DNA of 64,000 bases from Sphingobacterium sp. UGAL515B_05 (GTDB lineage: Bacteria; Bacteroidota; Bacteroidia; Sphingobacteriales; Sphingobacteriaceae), in contig NZ_CP109907.1 of NCBI RefSeq assembly GCF_033097525.1, forward strand, positions 5,270,001-5,334,000. The letters run 5' to 3'. The position numbers and the translations under genes are program-made. The notes under the pieces were generated by a model. The model was given only the letters and a program-made list of their open reading frames with translations. It was not told the origin of the DNA and made no database searches. Shown in pieces: positions 44,060 to 53,487 of the stretch. The stretch's first letter is position 1. Each line of letters opens with the position of its first letter.

Positions 44060-44082
44060 CAGGCAAGGAGATAAAATTCAAA

Positions 44083-45318
44083 ATGATACATACAACAGAA
44101 ATAACAAACCAAAACATAGAACTTCACGTAAACTCAAAGCGGGATATACCTGTTCTGACGAAGCCTCTTTTATGGCTTATTACCTTGACAACTGGAGTAG
44201 TCGTCGGCAACAACTATTATAATCAACCGCTTTTGGGATTGATGGCGAAAGACTTTCACGTTAGTGAAGCTGCAATTAGTATGATTGCTATGCTCACCCA
44301 GGTCGGTTTTGCAACAGGGCTACTCTTTATCGTTCCTTTGGGCGATATGATAAAAAGAAAGAAATTAATATTATCAATTTTTCTAATCATCATAGTCTCC
44401 TTATTGGCAATGGTCTTCGCTCCCTGCCTCGAGTTGCTCTATATCGCAAGCTTTATGGTTGGATTTAGCTCAGTCGTTCCCCAAATGCTCGTCCCCCTTA
44501 CGGCGGAACTTGCTGCTCCCGAAAAACGCAATTCTTCAATCGGAATGGTCATGAGTGGCTTACTATTAGGTATTCTGCTCTCCCGCGTCGCAGCAGGATT
44601 CATTGGTGATATCTGGGGATGGCAAGCGATCTATTATATAGCGATAGCGTTAATGGTTCTATTCATGTTATTATTAGCTTTCGCACTCCCCGATGTGAAT
44701 CCAACATTTCAAGGAAGTTATCTACAATTAATGCACTCATTGATCCATCTGACAAAAACTCAACCGGTATTACGGCTATCTGCACTCAGAGGTGCCCTAG
44801 GTTTTGCTGGATTCAGTGCTTTTTGGATTGCATTAGTATTTCATTTACAGGAAGCTCCTTTCCACGCGGGGTCCGCTGTAGCCGGATCCTTCGGATTAAT
44901 AGGGGCTGTTGGCGCTCTAGCAGCAGCATTGGTCGGCCGGATTTCAACGCATGTTTCTACGTATACCGTTATTCTTGGTTCCATATTTATCCTGCTATTG
45001 AGCTGGATTGTATTCTACATCGGGGGGAATAGCTATATCGGATTAATAGCTGGTGTAATCTTAATTGACCTAGGTTTACAATCAATGCATATCAGCAATC
45101 AATCTGCTTTCTTTGCCTTAAATCTAGGGGCAACCAACCGACTAAATACAGTCTATATGTTTAGTTACTTTGCGGGTGGATCATTGGGTAGTTATTTGGC
45201 CTCGCTCGCCTGGAAATACTTTCAATGGAATGGCGTGGTATTGACAGGCTTTTGTTGTACACTACTGGTTCTCATCATCCATATCTGCTACGACAGACGG
45301 CCAAAAAACTTTTCTTAG
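44083..45318 (+). CDS. MFS transporter
   Basis: 411 residues, twelve membrane segments. A polar N-terminal 30 residues is followed by TTGVVVGNNYYNQPLLGLMAKDFHVS, LGDMIKRKKLIL (loop 2) and PLTAELAAPEKRNSSIGMVMSGLLLGILLSRVAAGFIGD near 150-185. This is the YnfM/YgaY-like group of small-molecule exporters; the substrate is unknown. It stands alone and ends before a hairpin shared with the convergent pirin gene. It has its own promoter with a direct-repeat operator, so it is probably inducible. Confidence 0.83.
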   Translation: MIHTTEITNQNIELHVNSKRDIPVLTKPLLWLITLTTGVVVGNNYYNQPLLGLMAKDFHVSEAAISMIAMLTQVGFATGLLFIVPLGDMIKRKKLILSIFLIIIVSLLAMVFAPCLELLYIASFMVGFSSVVPQMLVPLTAELAAPEKRNSSIGMVMSGLLLGILLSRVAAGFIGDIWGWQAIYYIAIALMVLFMLLLAFALPDVNPTFQGSYLQLMHSLIHLTKTQPVLRLSALRGALGFAGFSAFWIALVFHLQEAPFHAGSAVAGSFGLIGAVGALAAALVGRISTHVSTYTVILGSIFILLLSWIVFYIGGNSYIGLIAGVILIDLGLQSMHISNQSAFFALNLGATNRLNTVYMFSYFAGGSLGSYLASLAWKYFQWNGVVLTGFCCTLLVLIIHICYDRRPKNFS

Positions 45319-45385
45319 TCGTTGAACACCATAATCTAAAGAAAAGCTAGTTAACAAAAAATCTTCTATATGATGATATCCATTA

Positions 45386-45414
45386 ATGGCCCACATGTTA
45401 TAAATGTAGGCCAT
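45386..45414. terminator. Hairpin between convergent MFS and pirin genes
   Basis: ATGGCCCACAT (45386-45396) pairs with ATGTAGGCCAT (45404-45414) with one internal mismatch and a 7-nt loop. It lies midway between the two stop codons. Confidence 0.5.
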
Positions 45415-45433
45415 GGATGAAAACTTATTTTAT

Positions 45434-46303
45434 TTATTCAAGTACGCCAAACTTGCCAGCTTGAAAATCTTCAAAGGCTTGGTAAATCTCTGCCTGTGTA
45501 TTCATTACAAATGGGCCATAACTCACGATAGGTTCATCAATGGGTTCACCGCTTAACACAAGTAAAACCGCGTTTTTAGTTGCCTTTATCGAAATCTCTT
45601 CACCATCATGACCAAATAAAACAAAACTATGTTCCTTCGCAAGTTCACCGTTGACCACAACCTCCCCATTCACAACCAGCATCGCAGTATTATGATTTTG
45701 TGGAACCAAAAAATTGGTTTCATGTTGCTCTTCCAATTTGATGTCAAATAAATTGACAGGCGTATAGGTGTTCGCTGGCCCTGCCGTATCCTGAAATTTT
45801 CCCGCGATGACATTGACTACCCCTGCTGCATCAGGCAATAATACCTTTCCCATTTGGTCGGCTGTAATTGCCTGGTAATGTGCCTCGGTTGATTTATCCT
45901 TCGCTGGTAAATTGACCCAGAGTTGAACCATCTCAAACAATCCACCTTTTTTTGAAAATTCCTCTTCATGGTATTCCTTATGTAATATTCCCGCACCGGC
46001 AGTCATCCATTGTACATCACCCGGACGAATAACACCACTGTTTCCCGAACTGTCGTGATGGGCTACACTACCTTTGTAGGCAATAGTTACGGTTTCAAAT
46101 CCCTTATGCGGATGTACATCCACGCCTCTGATATGATCCGAAGGTCCAAAATCAAATGCTGCGTTGAAATCCAGTAAAAGAAATGGGCTCATCCTCTTTT
46201 GGGAAATCCCATTCCCTGGTATCATATTAAATACACGAAATCCATCCCCTACCATACCCGGTTGAGCTGGACGCTGGAAAATTCTTTCAATTGATTTTTT
46301 CAT
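45434..46303 (-). CDS. Pirin family protein
   Basis: 289 residues from the ATG at 46303, which has a clear AAGGAG ribosome site; the frame is open to 46363. Two cupin domains: the N-terminal one has the Fe-binding set HPHKGFETVTIAYKGSVAHHDSSG near 55-75 and IRPGDVQWMTAGAGILHKE near 88; the C-terminal one lacks metal ligands. Pirins are iron-dependent quercetinase-like or regulatory proteins. It has a TACCTTTG -7 box and a compound dyad upstream. It is divergent from the broken hydrolase. Confidence 0.9.
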   Translation of the reverse strand: MKKSIERIFQRPAQPGMVGDGFRVFNMIPGNGISQKRMSPFLLLDFNAAFDFGPSDHIRGVDVHPHKGFETVTIAYKGSVAHHDSSGNSGVIRPGDVQWMTAGAGILHKEYHEEEFSKKGGLFEMVQLWVNLPAKDKSTEAHYQAITADQMGKVLLPDAAGVVNVIAGKFQDTAGPANTYTPVNLFDIKLEEQHETNFLVPQNHNTAMLVVNGEVVVNGELAKEHSFVLFGHDGEEISIKATKNAVLLVLSGEPIDEPIVSYGPFVMNTQAEIYQAFEDFQAGKFGVLE

Positions 46304-46383
46304 ATTGTGATCTCCTTTTTTATCGTTCTTGATGAATTTAAGTTGAAGCCCAAATTGATTCACTTCATTTTAAATTGTTATCT

Positions 46384-46391
46384 CAAAGGTA
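46384..46391 (-). promoter_or_regulatory. -7 box of the pirin promoter
   Basis: On the minus strand the sequence is TACCTTTG, an exact TAnnTTTG match, with a TTG 21 bp upstream (46413-46415). Confidence 0.55.
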
Positions 46392-46417
46392 CGACAAGAA
46401 GAAGCCCGCTTCCAACA

Positions 46418-46456
46418 ACCTGGATTAAGGGATATACTTAATCTAGGTTAAGTATA
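46418..46456. promoter_or_regulatory. Overlapping dyads upstream of pirin
   Basis: TATACTTAA (46433-46441) and TTAAGTATA (46448-46456) form a perfect 9-bp dyad. It overlaps a second dyad, ACCTGGATTAAG (46418-46429) with CTTAATCTAGGT (46437-46448), 11 of 12 matched. The site abuts the -33 element of the pirin promoter and probably binds a dimeric repressor or activator. Confidence 0.5.
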
Positions 46457-46550
46457 TTAAGAAAAGATCTTGCTAAAACTATAGATTTCCCATTTTCTGG
46501 ATGCCATAGAAATGTGTAACTTCAATAAAAATCATAGACCAAATATCTTT

Positions 46551-47134
46551 ATGCACTCATACAATACCGTCACATTAACAAAACTCTACCGTCACCTTTG
46601 GTTACGTCCAATACTATTACTCTTGCTATTCATCTTTTTATACCCCGTAGTACATGCGCAATCCAACAGTAAATCTAAAGTGAAGCCAAACTGGAATGAA
46701 ATACTTGAACAACAACTGTTTCCAGGTAAAAAGCTCCAGGATTCCACGTTCCGCTTTCAGGGCAAATTTGAAGAACAATTTATCACAACAGCAGATCATG
46801 TTAAACTCCATGGAATCTTGTTTAAGGCAGACAAGAGCAAAGGACTAATTTTCTATTTGCATGGCAGTAATGGGGCTGTAGATACCTGGGGTAAAATTGC
46901 CAATATCTATACTGATAACGGATATGATCTTTTTATGCGGCATTGCAAAAAGTAAAATGTAGAACGGTCATCTTCCACGGAGACCAGGATAATGCCGTCT
47001 ATTTTGATTCTTCCATTAAACTGAGTAACTTTTTTAAAAAACAGGATAAATTGATACGTTTGGCTAAGGAAGGACATAATGATTTTTCTAAAAATAAAGA
47101 CTATCTGCATGCGATTGCCGAGCTATTGCGATAG
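46551..47134 (+). pseudogene. Broken alpha/beta hydrolase (internal deletion and frameshift)
   Basis: The first part (ATG 46551, or 46512) gives a membrane anchor or signal (WLRPILLLLLFIFLYPVVHAQ), then DHVKLHGILFKADKSKGLIFYLHGSNGAVDTWG and NIYTDNGYDLFM, the start of the hydrolase fold with the oxyanion HGS motif. It then runs into a stop at 46953-46955. From about 46943 another frame continues with VIFHGDQDNAVYFDSSIKL and GHNDF, the Asp- and His-bearing end of the same fold, stopping at 47134. The middle with the nucleophile elbow (G-x-S-x-G) is missing. An ancestral gene lost roughly 80-110 codons and the frame. It is probably not functional. Confidence 0.7.
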
Positions 47135-47176
47135 TCTCATTTTATACCAAAAATACACTATGCCCCTTCAGGAATT

Positions 47177-48103
47177 TTATACATTAAATTCGGGATAAGG
47201 AAAACCCTTTCCTTTTTCACAGAAAAATTTTAAACTCCGGAAAAATAGCGCCCAATCAAAACTGCAGGAAGCAAATTCCGCACTATAATTTGCCCAGCCA
47301 TCATGGTGAAACAGCAGCATACATCCCTTTTGCTGAGGTTCAAGTTCAAAGGTCAGTGTTGTTCCAATCCATTCCTCAAATGCCTTAACACAGCGCCACT
47401 CGACCCTGGAATAAGGCTTCAGCGAAATAACTTCCATATTTTTAAAATAGCTGGGACCAAATCCAAACCGCAGGATCGCACCGATCTCCGGCTTTGCCCT
47501 CGTATCTGGTGTCCACCAGCCTGCTAGTCCTTCCGCCATTGTAAGTGCCTTGTAAACAGTCTCTACAGGAGTTTCAATCAACAGTCTATGGTAGATACTT
47601 TTTGTCCCAGGATCATGTGGTATGCGATTCTCTTCCATAGCCCCCAGCGCTATTTCCTCCTTTGGAGTAGGCTGTCCCAGCCCCGTTAAAATCAATTGTC
47701 TTAGGCTGTCCATTATATAATACGTCCAGGCATCATGACATACCTGATAACATTCCATCTGGGAATTAAGCCCACGATGAGTGAAATGTAATGTAGTTGT
47801 ACCCGCATCTTCCACAATATCGAAGATAATGGAACTATTAGTCCATTCCCGTTCATCCTGGGTGAATTTAAAATAGTTTTCGAGGACCCGCCAGACTACT
47901 TTACGATCTGTTTCCATCGTTTCTATCTGTATTCGACAACGATGTACGTCCTGATAATGATATATAAACTCATCATGCAAAGCAGCGGTTGGCCCTTCAA
48001 TATTTTGAGACCACCATCCGCGGACATTATTGATTGCTTCAAATACGCGTTGAGCACCTGCTTCAACGGTAATGCTTATTTTAAAATCGTCCTTTTTCAT
48101 CAT
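47177..48103 (-). CDS. SRPBCC (AHSA1-like) protein with two domains
   Basis: 308 residues. Two tandem Bet v 1-like domains of the activator-of-Hsp90-ATPase type: the first (about 5-145) begins ISITVEAGAQRVFEAINNVRGWWSQ and includes FDIVEDAGTTTLHFTHRGL; the second (about 170-305) begins LLIETPVETVYKALTMAEGLAGWWTP. Such proteins bind hydrophobic ligands; function is unknown. It is transcribed leftward, 40 bp after the EthD gene, and may be in one unit with it. Confidence 0.83.
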   Translation of the reverse strand: MMKKDDFKISITVEAGAQRVFEAINNVRGWWSQNIEGPTAALHDEFIYHYQDVHRCRIQIETMETDRKVVWRVLENYFKFTQDEREWTNSSIIFDIVEDAGTTTLHFTHRGLNSQMECYQVCHDAWTYYIMDSLRQLILTGLGQPTPKEEIALGAMEENRIPHDPGTKSIYHRLLIETPVETVYKALTMAEGLAGWWTPDTRAKPEIGAILRFGFGPSYFKNMEVISLKPYSRVEWRCVKAFEEWIGTTLTFELEPQQKGCMLLFHHDGWANYSAEFASCSFDWALFFRSLKFFCEKGKGFPYPEFNV

Positions 48104-48143
48104 TCGTCGTATTTTATAACGTTAACTCATACTTCTTATATTC

Positions 48144-48458
48144 TTATACCTCAATCGAATCACATATGTAAATCTGAACATCATGATCATGAGGTGCCAA
48201 GATTCTCCGGTCAACCGCACAAGCCTTTCCTTGTTCAGACTCAAATGCTATTTTAATCGCTGCTAAACTTTCAAAATATAAGGTTCCAATACAATACACA
48301 TCGTCGTGTCCAGTCGTCGACATGATTCCACCCTTGGCCACCTCATAACGAATAAGTCCGGGAAGCGTTTTTGCCAAGGGAATATGTATCTCAAAATAGT
48401 GTTTGTCAAAAACCTCCCTATCCGTAGGAGTCTTATATATTGCGATCATTCGTACCAT
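48144..48458 (-). CDS. EthD family protein
   Basis: 104 residues, a dimeric ferredoxin-like alpha+beta barrel. The pattern MIAIYKTPTDREVFDKHYFEIHIPLAKTLPGLIRYEV with the HxxxH-like motif is typical of EthD. It may degrade or bind a small hydrophobic compound. It is first of a leftward pair with the SRPBCC gene and divergent from the AraC regulator, which may control it. Confidence 0.85.
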   Translation of the reverse strand: MVRMIAIYKTPTDREVFDKHYFEIHIPLAKTLPGLIRYEVAKGGIMSTTGHDDVYCIGTLYFESLAAIKIAFESEQGKACAVDRRILAPHDHDVQIYICDSIEV

Positions 48459-48542
48459 CTTGTCGTATTAATTTAAATTTATAGATCAAATATAGCGGAC
48501 TTCAAAACACAAAAAGGGGTGTAAAATAGACATTCTCAGCGG

Positions 48543-48573
48543 TTGATTTAGACAAGTCGTTTCGGTATATTTG
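48543..48573 (+). promoter_or_regulatory. Bacteroidota-type promoter of the AraC regulator
   Basis: TTG at 48543-48545 and TATATTTG at 48566-48573 (exact TAnnTTTG), 20 bp apart. It lies 52 bp before the ATG at 48626. Confidence 0.6.
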
Positions 48574-48625
48574 AATAGTATCAAATAAGCGTACCATCGT
48601 TTATCCAATCTTATAAACTTTCGAC

Positions 48626-49615
48626 ATGAAACACCTAACGATCTTAGTTCCAGACAGTCAGACAGGCCCTAACACCATATCGTGCATTGTTGGAACATAC
48701 CACGTATTCACAGAAGCGAACCGCTATTACGATCAACTGAACAGGGAACCTATATTTAATATAGAATTGGCAGGAGTTTCTAGGCAGAGTAACTTTGTCA
48801 ATGGATTATTAACAGTCATGACGCAGAAAGATATCGCTACAATTCAAAAAACCGACCTCATTATTGTACCCGCTGTCATTTCCAATTTTAGTGCAATAGA
48901 AGCTGGGAATAGCATGCTCTCAGCATGGATATTAGACCATTATACCAAGGGAGCAAATGTTGCAAGCATGTGTACCGGCGCATATCTGCTCGCGTCTACG
49001 GGGCTTCTGGATAACAAAAACTGCTCTATCCATTGGAAATCAGCGGCAAATTTTCATAAGCTCTTTCCAAAGGTCAACTTAAAAACAGAACAAATTATTA
49101 CTGATGAGCAAGGAATCTATACCAATGGTGGCGGTTATTCCTTCCTTAATCTTCTCCTTTACCTGGTCGAAAAGTTCTACGACAGACAGACGGCTATTTA
49201 TTGCTCCAAAATATTTCAAATTGATATTGCCAGACAAACACAGTCCGATTTTATGATCTTTAATGGTCAAAAGTCACATGGAGACGAAATGGTCATGCGT
49301 GCCCAGGACTATCTCGAGAATAACTTTTCAGAAAAAATTTCCATGGAGAAGTTATCTGAAAAATTCACTGTCGGACGTCGGAATTTCGACCGTAGATTTA
49401 TTAAAGCGACAGGCAATACGCCCGTGGAATATCTTCAACGGATAAAAGTAGAATCGGCAAAAAAAGAGTTGGAAAGTTCAAGGAAAACGGTAAATGAAGT
49501 GATGTACGCTATCGGGTATACGGACATAAAGGCTTTTCGCGAGATATTTCGTCGGTTTACAGGACTCTCTCCCCTTGAATATAAAAACAAATACAATAAA
49601 GCAGCAATAAAATAG
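48626..49615 (+). CDS. GlxA-type AraC family regulator with DJ-1/PfpI domain
   Basis: 329 residues. The N-terminal class-I glutamine amidotransferase-like domain (about 1-185) has the nucleophile-elbow Cys in ASMCTGAYLLASTGLLDNK near 116. The C-terminal AraC HTH pair (about 225-325) has FSEKISMEKLSEKFTVGRRNFDRRFIKATGNTPVEYLQRIKVE and the second motif VMYAIGYTDIKAFREIFRRFTGLSPLEYKNKY. It probably senses a small molecule and regulates its neighbours, such as the divergent EthD/SRPBCC pair or the GNAT 7 bp downstream. The promoter is clear. Confidence 0.9.
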   Translation: MKHLTILVPDSQTGPNTISCIVGTYHVFTEANRYYDQLNREPIFNIELAGVSRQSNFVNGLLTVMTQKDIATIQKTDLIIVPAVISNFSAIEAGNSMLSAWILDHYTKGANVASMCTGAYLLASTGLLDNKNCSIHWKSAANFHKLFPKVNLKTEQIITDEQGIYTNGGGYSFLNLLLYLVEKFYDRQTAIYCSKIFQIDIARQTQSDFMIFNGQKSHGDEMVMRAQDYLENNFSEKISMEKLSEKFTVGRRNFDRRFIKATGNTPVEYLQRIKVESAKKELESSRKTVNEVMYAIGYTDIKAFREIFRRFTGLSPLEYKNKYNKAAIK

Positions 49616-49622
49616 ATGTTAG

Positions 49623-50423
49623 ATGAATTTTGAACCTATTCAGTTTTCTGATCTCCCTGTAGTAACGAGCCTAAGCCCAGAAGGATGGGGCAATGTGACG
49701 ATCAAAATACAACATTATATAGAAAACCCTTTTTGTTTCCCCATAAAACTCCTGGTCAATCAGAAAATTGTGGCCATAGGGGCGACTATTGTCCATAATG
49801 ATGTTGCCTGGTTGGGACATATTATTGTCGCTCCGGATGAAAGAGGAAAAGGCTATGGGAAACAAACCACCCAAGAACTTATTCGTATAGCAAACCGCAA
49901 AAAATGCAGGAGCATTCAACTCATTGCAACGGATATGGGCGCGCCGGTTTACACAAAGCTCGGCTTTAAAGAATCTTCTTCTTATCTTTTCTTTGATGAT
50001 ATACAAGCACCCCATCTTGAAGAAGCGGACAATAATATACAGTACTATCAATCCCGATACAAAGAGCAACTTCTGAGGCTCGACCTGACAACCGCAGCTG
50101 AAAATAGACGATGCGAAATAGAACCACATTTCATTTCAGGTTTTATTTATGTGAAGAACCAAACGCTCCGCGGTTATTATCTTCCTTCTTTGGGTGAAGG
50201 CCTTATTGTTGCCAATGAACAAGCTGCAGGAATGGCATTGTTAAAAATGTATTTAATGCAAAATTCCAAAGTTGTGCTACCGAAAGAGAATACAACCGCA
50301 GTTTCCTTTCTATTGAACCAAGGATATCCAATAAAACGTCAGGCCAAGCGCATGTACCTGGGTGAAAATATCGATGTTCAATTTCAGTCCATCTTCAATA
50401 GAATTGGTGGAAATCTAGGGTAA
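49623..50423 (+). CDS. GNAT family N-acetyltransferase, two domains
   Basis: 266 residues. The N-terminal GNAT domain (about 1-130) has the acetyl-CoA loop IIVAPDERGKGYGKQTTQELIR near 60. The C-terminal part (about 160-266) resembles an Acetyltransf_18 domain (GLIVANEQAAGMALLKMYL). The acceptor is unknown. It lies 7 bp after the AraC gene and shares its transcript. It ends in a hairpin shared with the convergent MFS gene. Confidence 0.82.
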   Translation: MNFEPIQFSDLPVVTSLSPEGWGNVTIKIQHYIENPFCFPIKLLVNQKIVAIGATIVHNDVAWLGHIIVAPDERGKGYGKQTTQELIRIANRKKCRSIQLIATDMGAPVYTKLGFKESSSYLFFDDIQAPHLEEADNNIQYYQSRYKEQLLRLDLTTAAENRRCEIEPHFISGFIYVKNQTLRGYYLPSLGEGLIVANEQAAGMALLKMYLMQNSKVVLPKENTTAVSFLLNQGYPIKRQAKRMYLGENIDVQFQSIFNRIGGNLG

Positions 50424-50435
50424 CACCAATTCTAT
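50398..50435. terminator. Hairpin at the GNAT/MFS convergence
   Basis: ATAGAATTGGTG (50398-50409) pairs perfectly with CACCAATTCTAT (50424-50435). The 5' arm lies inside the last GNAT codons. Confidence 0.6.
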
Positions 50436-50485
50436 ACGTTATATTTTTAAAACCGATAGCAAATTTCATGACAACATAATGGACG

Positions 50486-51688
50486 CTACGAAAGCTGACC
50501 TACCGCATCCTCAAGAACCTTTTTGGCAACTACAGCCGGTTGCTTTTTGCTTCGTTGGATATAACATAAGGAAATTACGATTCCTAAAGCTGCCATAACC
50601 GCACCAACCAAGGCCGGAGAAGTATAACCATAGCCTTGATTAATGGGTACACCACCTAAAAAGGCACCCAATGCATTTGCAATATTAAAACAAGCAGGTC
50701 CTAAAGAAGCAACCAACATTTCAGCATCACTTTTTACCGAGTTAAGCAATAATAAGGTTAACGAAGGTACCAGCGCAAAAGTTGTGACTCCGGTTAAAAA
50801 AGTCATCACCAAGGATACCCAAACGTTGTCAGACAGCCCGTAAATAACCAACATACATAAAATCTGAACCACCAGTACGGCTACAACCACCTTTGTTGAA
50901 GAAAAAGCGTCCGTCAACTTCCCTCCGATCAAATTCCCAACAAACATACCTAATCCAGCCAGGACCATAATATAAGGCAGGTATTTATCAGCAATACCAG
51001 ACACTTCAGTCATCAGCGGGGCTATATAACTTATCCAGGCAAACAACGCTCCTGGAGCTACTGAAAATAACAAAACCATAAACCAGACATTCACATTCCG
51101 AAAAATGCCAAAGTCCTTCCAAGGATTATTTTTAGGTGCTGCTTTCATCTTAGGCATCCACAACTTTAAGGCTAACATGGTCAAAATACCGACGATAACA
51201 ATCAATAGAAAAGTATAACGCCATGAAAAATGATGTCCAATATAGGTCCCCAATGGAACCCCAAATAAATTGGCAACTGTCAATCCGGAAAACATCGTCG
51301 CTACAGCCTGCGCTTCTTTACCAGGATCGGCCAATCGACTGGCAATAACAGACCCTACTCCGAAGAAAGCGCCATGTGGCAATCCCGAAATAAAACGCGA
51401 GACTAATAAAAGACCATAGTTTGGAGCAACCACAGACAGTCCATTAAATAGGGTAAACAATCCCATGAGGATAATCAAAGTCTTAAGTGGCGAGAATCGA
51501 TTCATAAAAACCACCAACAGTGGGGCACCGATAACTACACCTAAGGCATAAGCTGTAATGAGATAACCAGCTTCCGGAATTGAAACTTGCAAACTTTCGG
51601 CAACGTCCGGTAGCATCCCCATCATACTAAATTCGGTAATTCCTATCCCTAATCCCCCCAGTGCAAGTGCTAATAAACTCTTCTTCAT
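50486..51688 (-). CDS. MFS transporter of the AraJ/YdhP type
   Basis: 400 residues, twelve membrane segments. MKKSLLALALGGLGIGITEFSMMGMLPDVAESL at the start and LISGLPHGAFFGVGSVIASRLADP near 105 are typical of the sugar-efflux and drug-efflux group (AraJ, YdhP, NepI). The substrate is unknown. It is a single gene, ending next to the GNAT hairpin, and starts opposite the sulfatase with a 170-bp divergent region. Confidence 0.85.
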   Translation of the reverse strand: MKKSLLALALGGLGIGITEFSMMGMLPDVAESLQVSIPEAGYLITAYALGVVIGAPLLVVFMNRFSPLKTLIILMGLFTLFNGLSVVAPNYGLLLVSRFISGLPHGAFFGVGSVIASRLADPGKEAQAVATMFSGLTVANLFGVPLGTYIGHHFSWRYTFLLIVIVGILTMLALKLWMPKMKAAPKNNPWKDFGIFRNVNVWFMVLLFSVAPGALFAWISYIAPLMTEVSGIADKYLPYIMVLAGLGMFVGNLIGGKLTDAFSSTKVVVAVLVVQILCMLVIYGLSDNVWVSLVMTFLTGVTTFALVPSLTLLLLNSVKSDAEMLVASLGPACFNIANALGAFLGGVPINQGYGYTSPALVGAVMAALGIVISLCYIQRSKKQPAVVAKKVLEDAVGQLS

Positions 51689-51858
51689 ATATAAGTGAAA
51701 TTATTAATAATGCAAATTTCTATCAGAATAATTTAATAAACAAATCATTTAAATAGTACAACCTATCATTAAACTAATAGCACCGTCTTTGTCTCAATGA
51801 AAACACCTATATTAGCCTGAGGTAAAGTCGTTCAGCATAACACATTCAAACCTTAACC

Positions 51859-53454
51859 ATGAAACTGCATCATTATATACTTACTTTCACCTTGTACACC
51901 CTTGTACCTTTTTGGGCATTGGCCCAAAAAGGCCATGCAAAAAAGCATCCAAATATTGTATATATCATGAGTGATGATCATGGTTATCAAGCGATAAGCG
52001 CTTATGGTTACGGACTGAATGAAACGCCCAATATTGACAGATTAGCAAAAGAAGGTGCCATTTTCACATGTGCGACCGTGACAAATTCCTTATGTGCGCC
52101 CAGTCGGGCTGTACTCCTAACTGGGAAGCACAGTTATATGAATGGGAAAATTGATAATGAGGCAAAATTCAATTGGAATCAGGACAACTTTGCCAAGATT
52201 CTCCAAAAAAACGGGTATCAAACGGCATTAATCGGTAAAATCCATATGGATGGCCTACCCCAGGGATTTAACCACTCAGCGGTACTTATTGACCAAGGCG
52301 AATATTATAATCCAAACTTTATTATCAATGGTGTAAAACAACAAATACAAGGCTATGTATCGGATCTTACCACCGATATGACCCTAGATTGGATCGCTAA
52401 AAGAGATACCAGCAAACCTTTCTGTGTGCTCTATCATCAAAAAGCGCCACACCGAGAATGGCTACCGGCTTTGCGACATCTTCAACAATATACGTCAAAA
52501 ACCTACAAAGAACCGAATAATCTATTCGACACCTACGAAGGAAGAGGAACTGCTGCTAAAACCGCTGAAATGAATATCCTTAAACACATGAACTGGGCTG
52601 GTGACAACAAGATACCTCCTGCGCTAATGGATGAATTGGGACTAAAAGAATATCTATCCTGGGATAAAGCTGCCTTCAATGGAAACCTAGGAAGAATGAC
52701 TGCAGCGCAGCGCGCAACATGGGATTCCATCTACAACCCAATCATGGCAGATTTTAAGATGAAATATCGCAACATGTCCAAAGAAGACCTGATGCGCTGG
52801 CGATATCAACGCTATATGCAGGATTATCTGGGTACCGTTGCTGCGGTGGACGAAGGTGTCGGACGTCTATTGGAATTTTTGAAAGACAATGGACTCGACG
52901 AAAATACAATTGTCATTTACACCTCAGACCAAGGGTTCTATCTGGGTGAACATGGTTGGTTTGACAAGCGTTTTATGTATGAAGAATCGCTCCGAACCCC
53001 CTTATTGATCCGCTATCCAGCAGAAATTAAAGCTGGCCAATCCTCAAAAGCACTTGTTCAGAATCTTGATTTTGCCCCCACAATCCTAGATTATGCAGGA
53101 CTTGCAATCCCGAAAGATATGCAGGGAAAATCTTTTCGTGGTCTACTCAATGGAAAAGAAAAACAATGGCGCGATGCCGTATATTACACCTATTATGAGT
53201 ACCCTTCCATTCATATGGTAAAACGACACTATGGAATTCGTACCGAAAGGTACAAACTGATCCATTTCTATTATGACAAAGATGAGTGGGAATTATACGA
53301 TCTAGAGAACGATCCACAGGAAATGCAGAATGTATACAATGTTCAAGCATACCAAAAGGTACGTGAAGAAATGCATCATAAACTGGACGAAGCCCGAGCC
53401 TACTATAAAGATTCCGATGAGAACGACAAAAAGTTCTTACCGACGGTAAAATAA
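51859..53454 (+). CDS. Secreted sulfatase
   Basis: 531 residues with a signal peptide ending near residue 22 (FWALAQ). It hydrolyses sulfate esters, in Bacteroidota usually on host or algal glycans. The formylglycine motif is C79-A-P-S-R (SLCAPSRAVLLTGK), to be activated by an anaerobic or FGE-type maturase not in this window. The metal site begins IMSDDHG near 38; later motifs are GKIHMDG near 130 and YTSDQGFYLGEHGWFDKR near 355. A substrate partner such as a SusCD pair is not in view. It is transcribed alone. Confidence 0.9.
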   Translation: MKLHHYILTFTLYTLVPFWALAQKGHAKKHPNIVYIMSDDHGYQAISAYGYGLNETPNIDRLAKEGAIFTCATVTNSLCAPSRAVLLTGKHSYMNGKIDNEAKFNWNQDNFAKILQKNGYQTALIGKIHMDGLPQGFNHSAVLIDQGEYYNPNFIINGVKQQIQGYVSDLTTDMTLDWIAKRDTSKPFCVLYHQKAPHREWLPALRHLQQYTSKTYKEPNNLFDTYEGRGTAAKTAEMNILKHMNWAGDNKIPPALMDELGLKEYLSWDKAAFNGNLGRMTAAQRATWDSIYNPIMADFKMKYRNMSKEDLMRWRYQRYMQDYLGTVAAVDEGVGRLLEFLKDNGLDENTIVIYTSDQGFYLGEHGWFDKRFMYEESLRTPLLIRYPAEIKAGQSSKALVQNLDFAPTILDYAGLAIPKDMQGKSFRGLLNGKEKQWRDAVYYTYYEYPSIHMVKRHYGIRTERYKLIHFYYDKDEWELYDLENDPQEMQNVYNVQAYQKVREEMHHKLDEARAYYKDSDENDKKFLPTVK

Positions 53455-53487
53455 TAATTTACTGGCTTAGTAGACCAGTAAATTATT
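53453..53487. terminator. Hairpin between sulfatase and GIY-YIG gene
   Basis: AATAATTTACTGG (53453-53465) pairs perfectly with CCAGTAAATTATT (53475-53487). It starts at the sulfatase stop codon and overlaps the last codons of the convergent gene. Confidence 0.6.
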
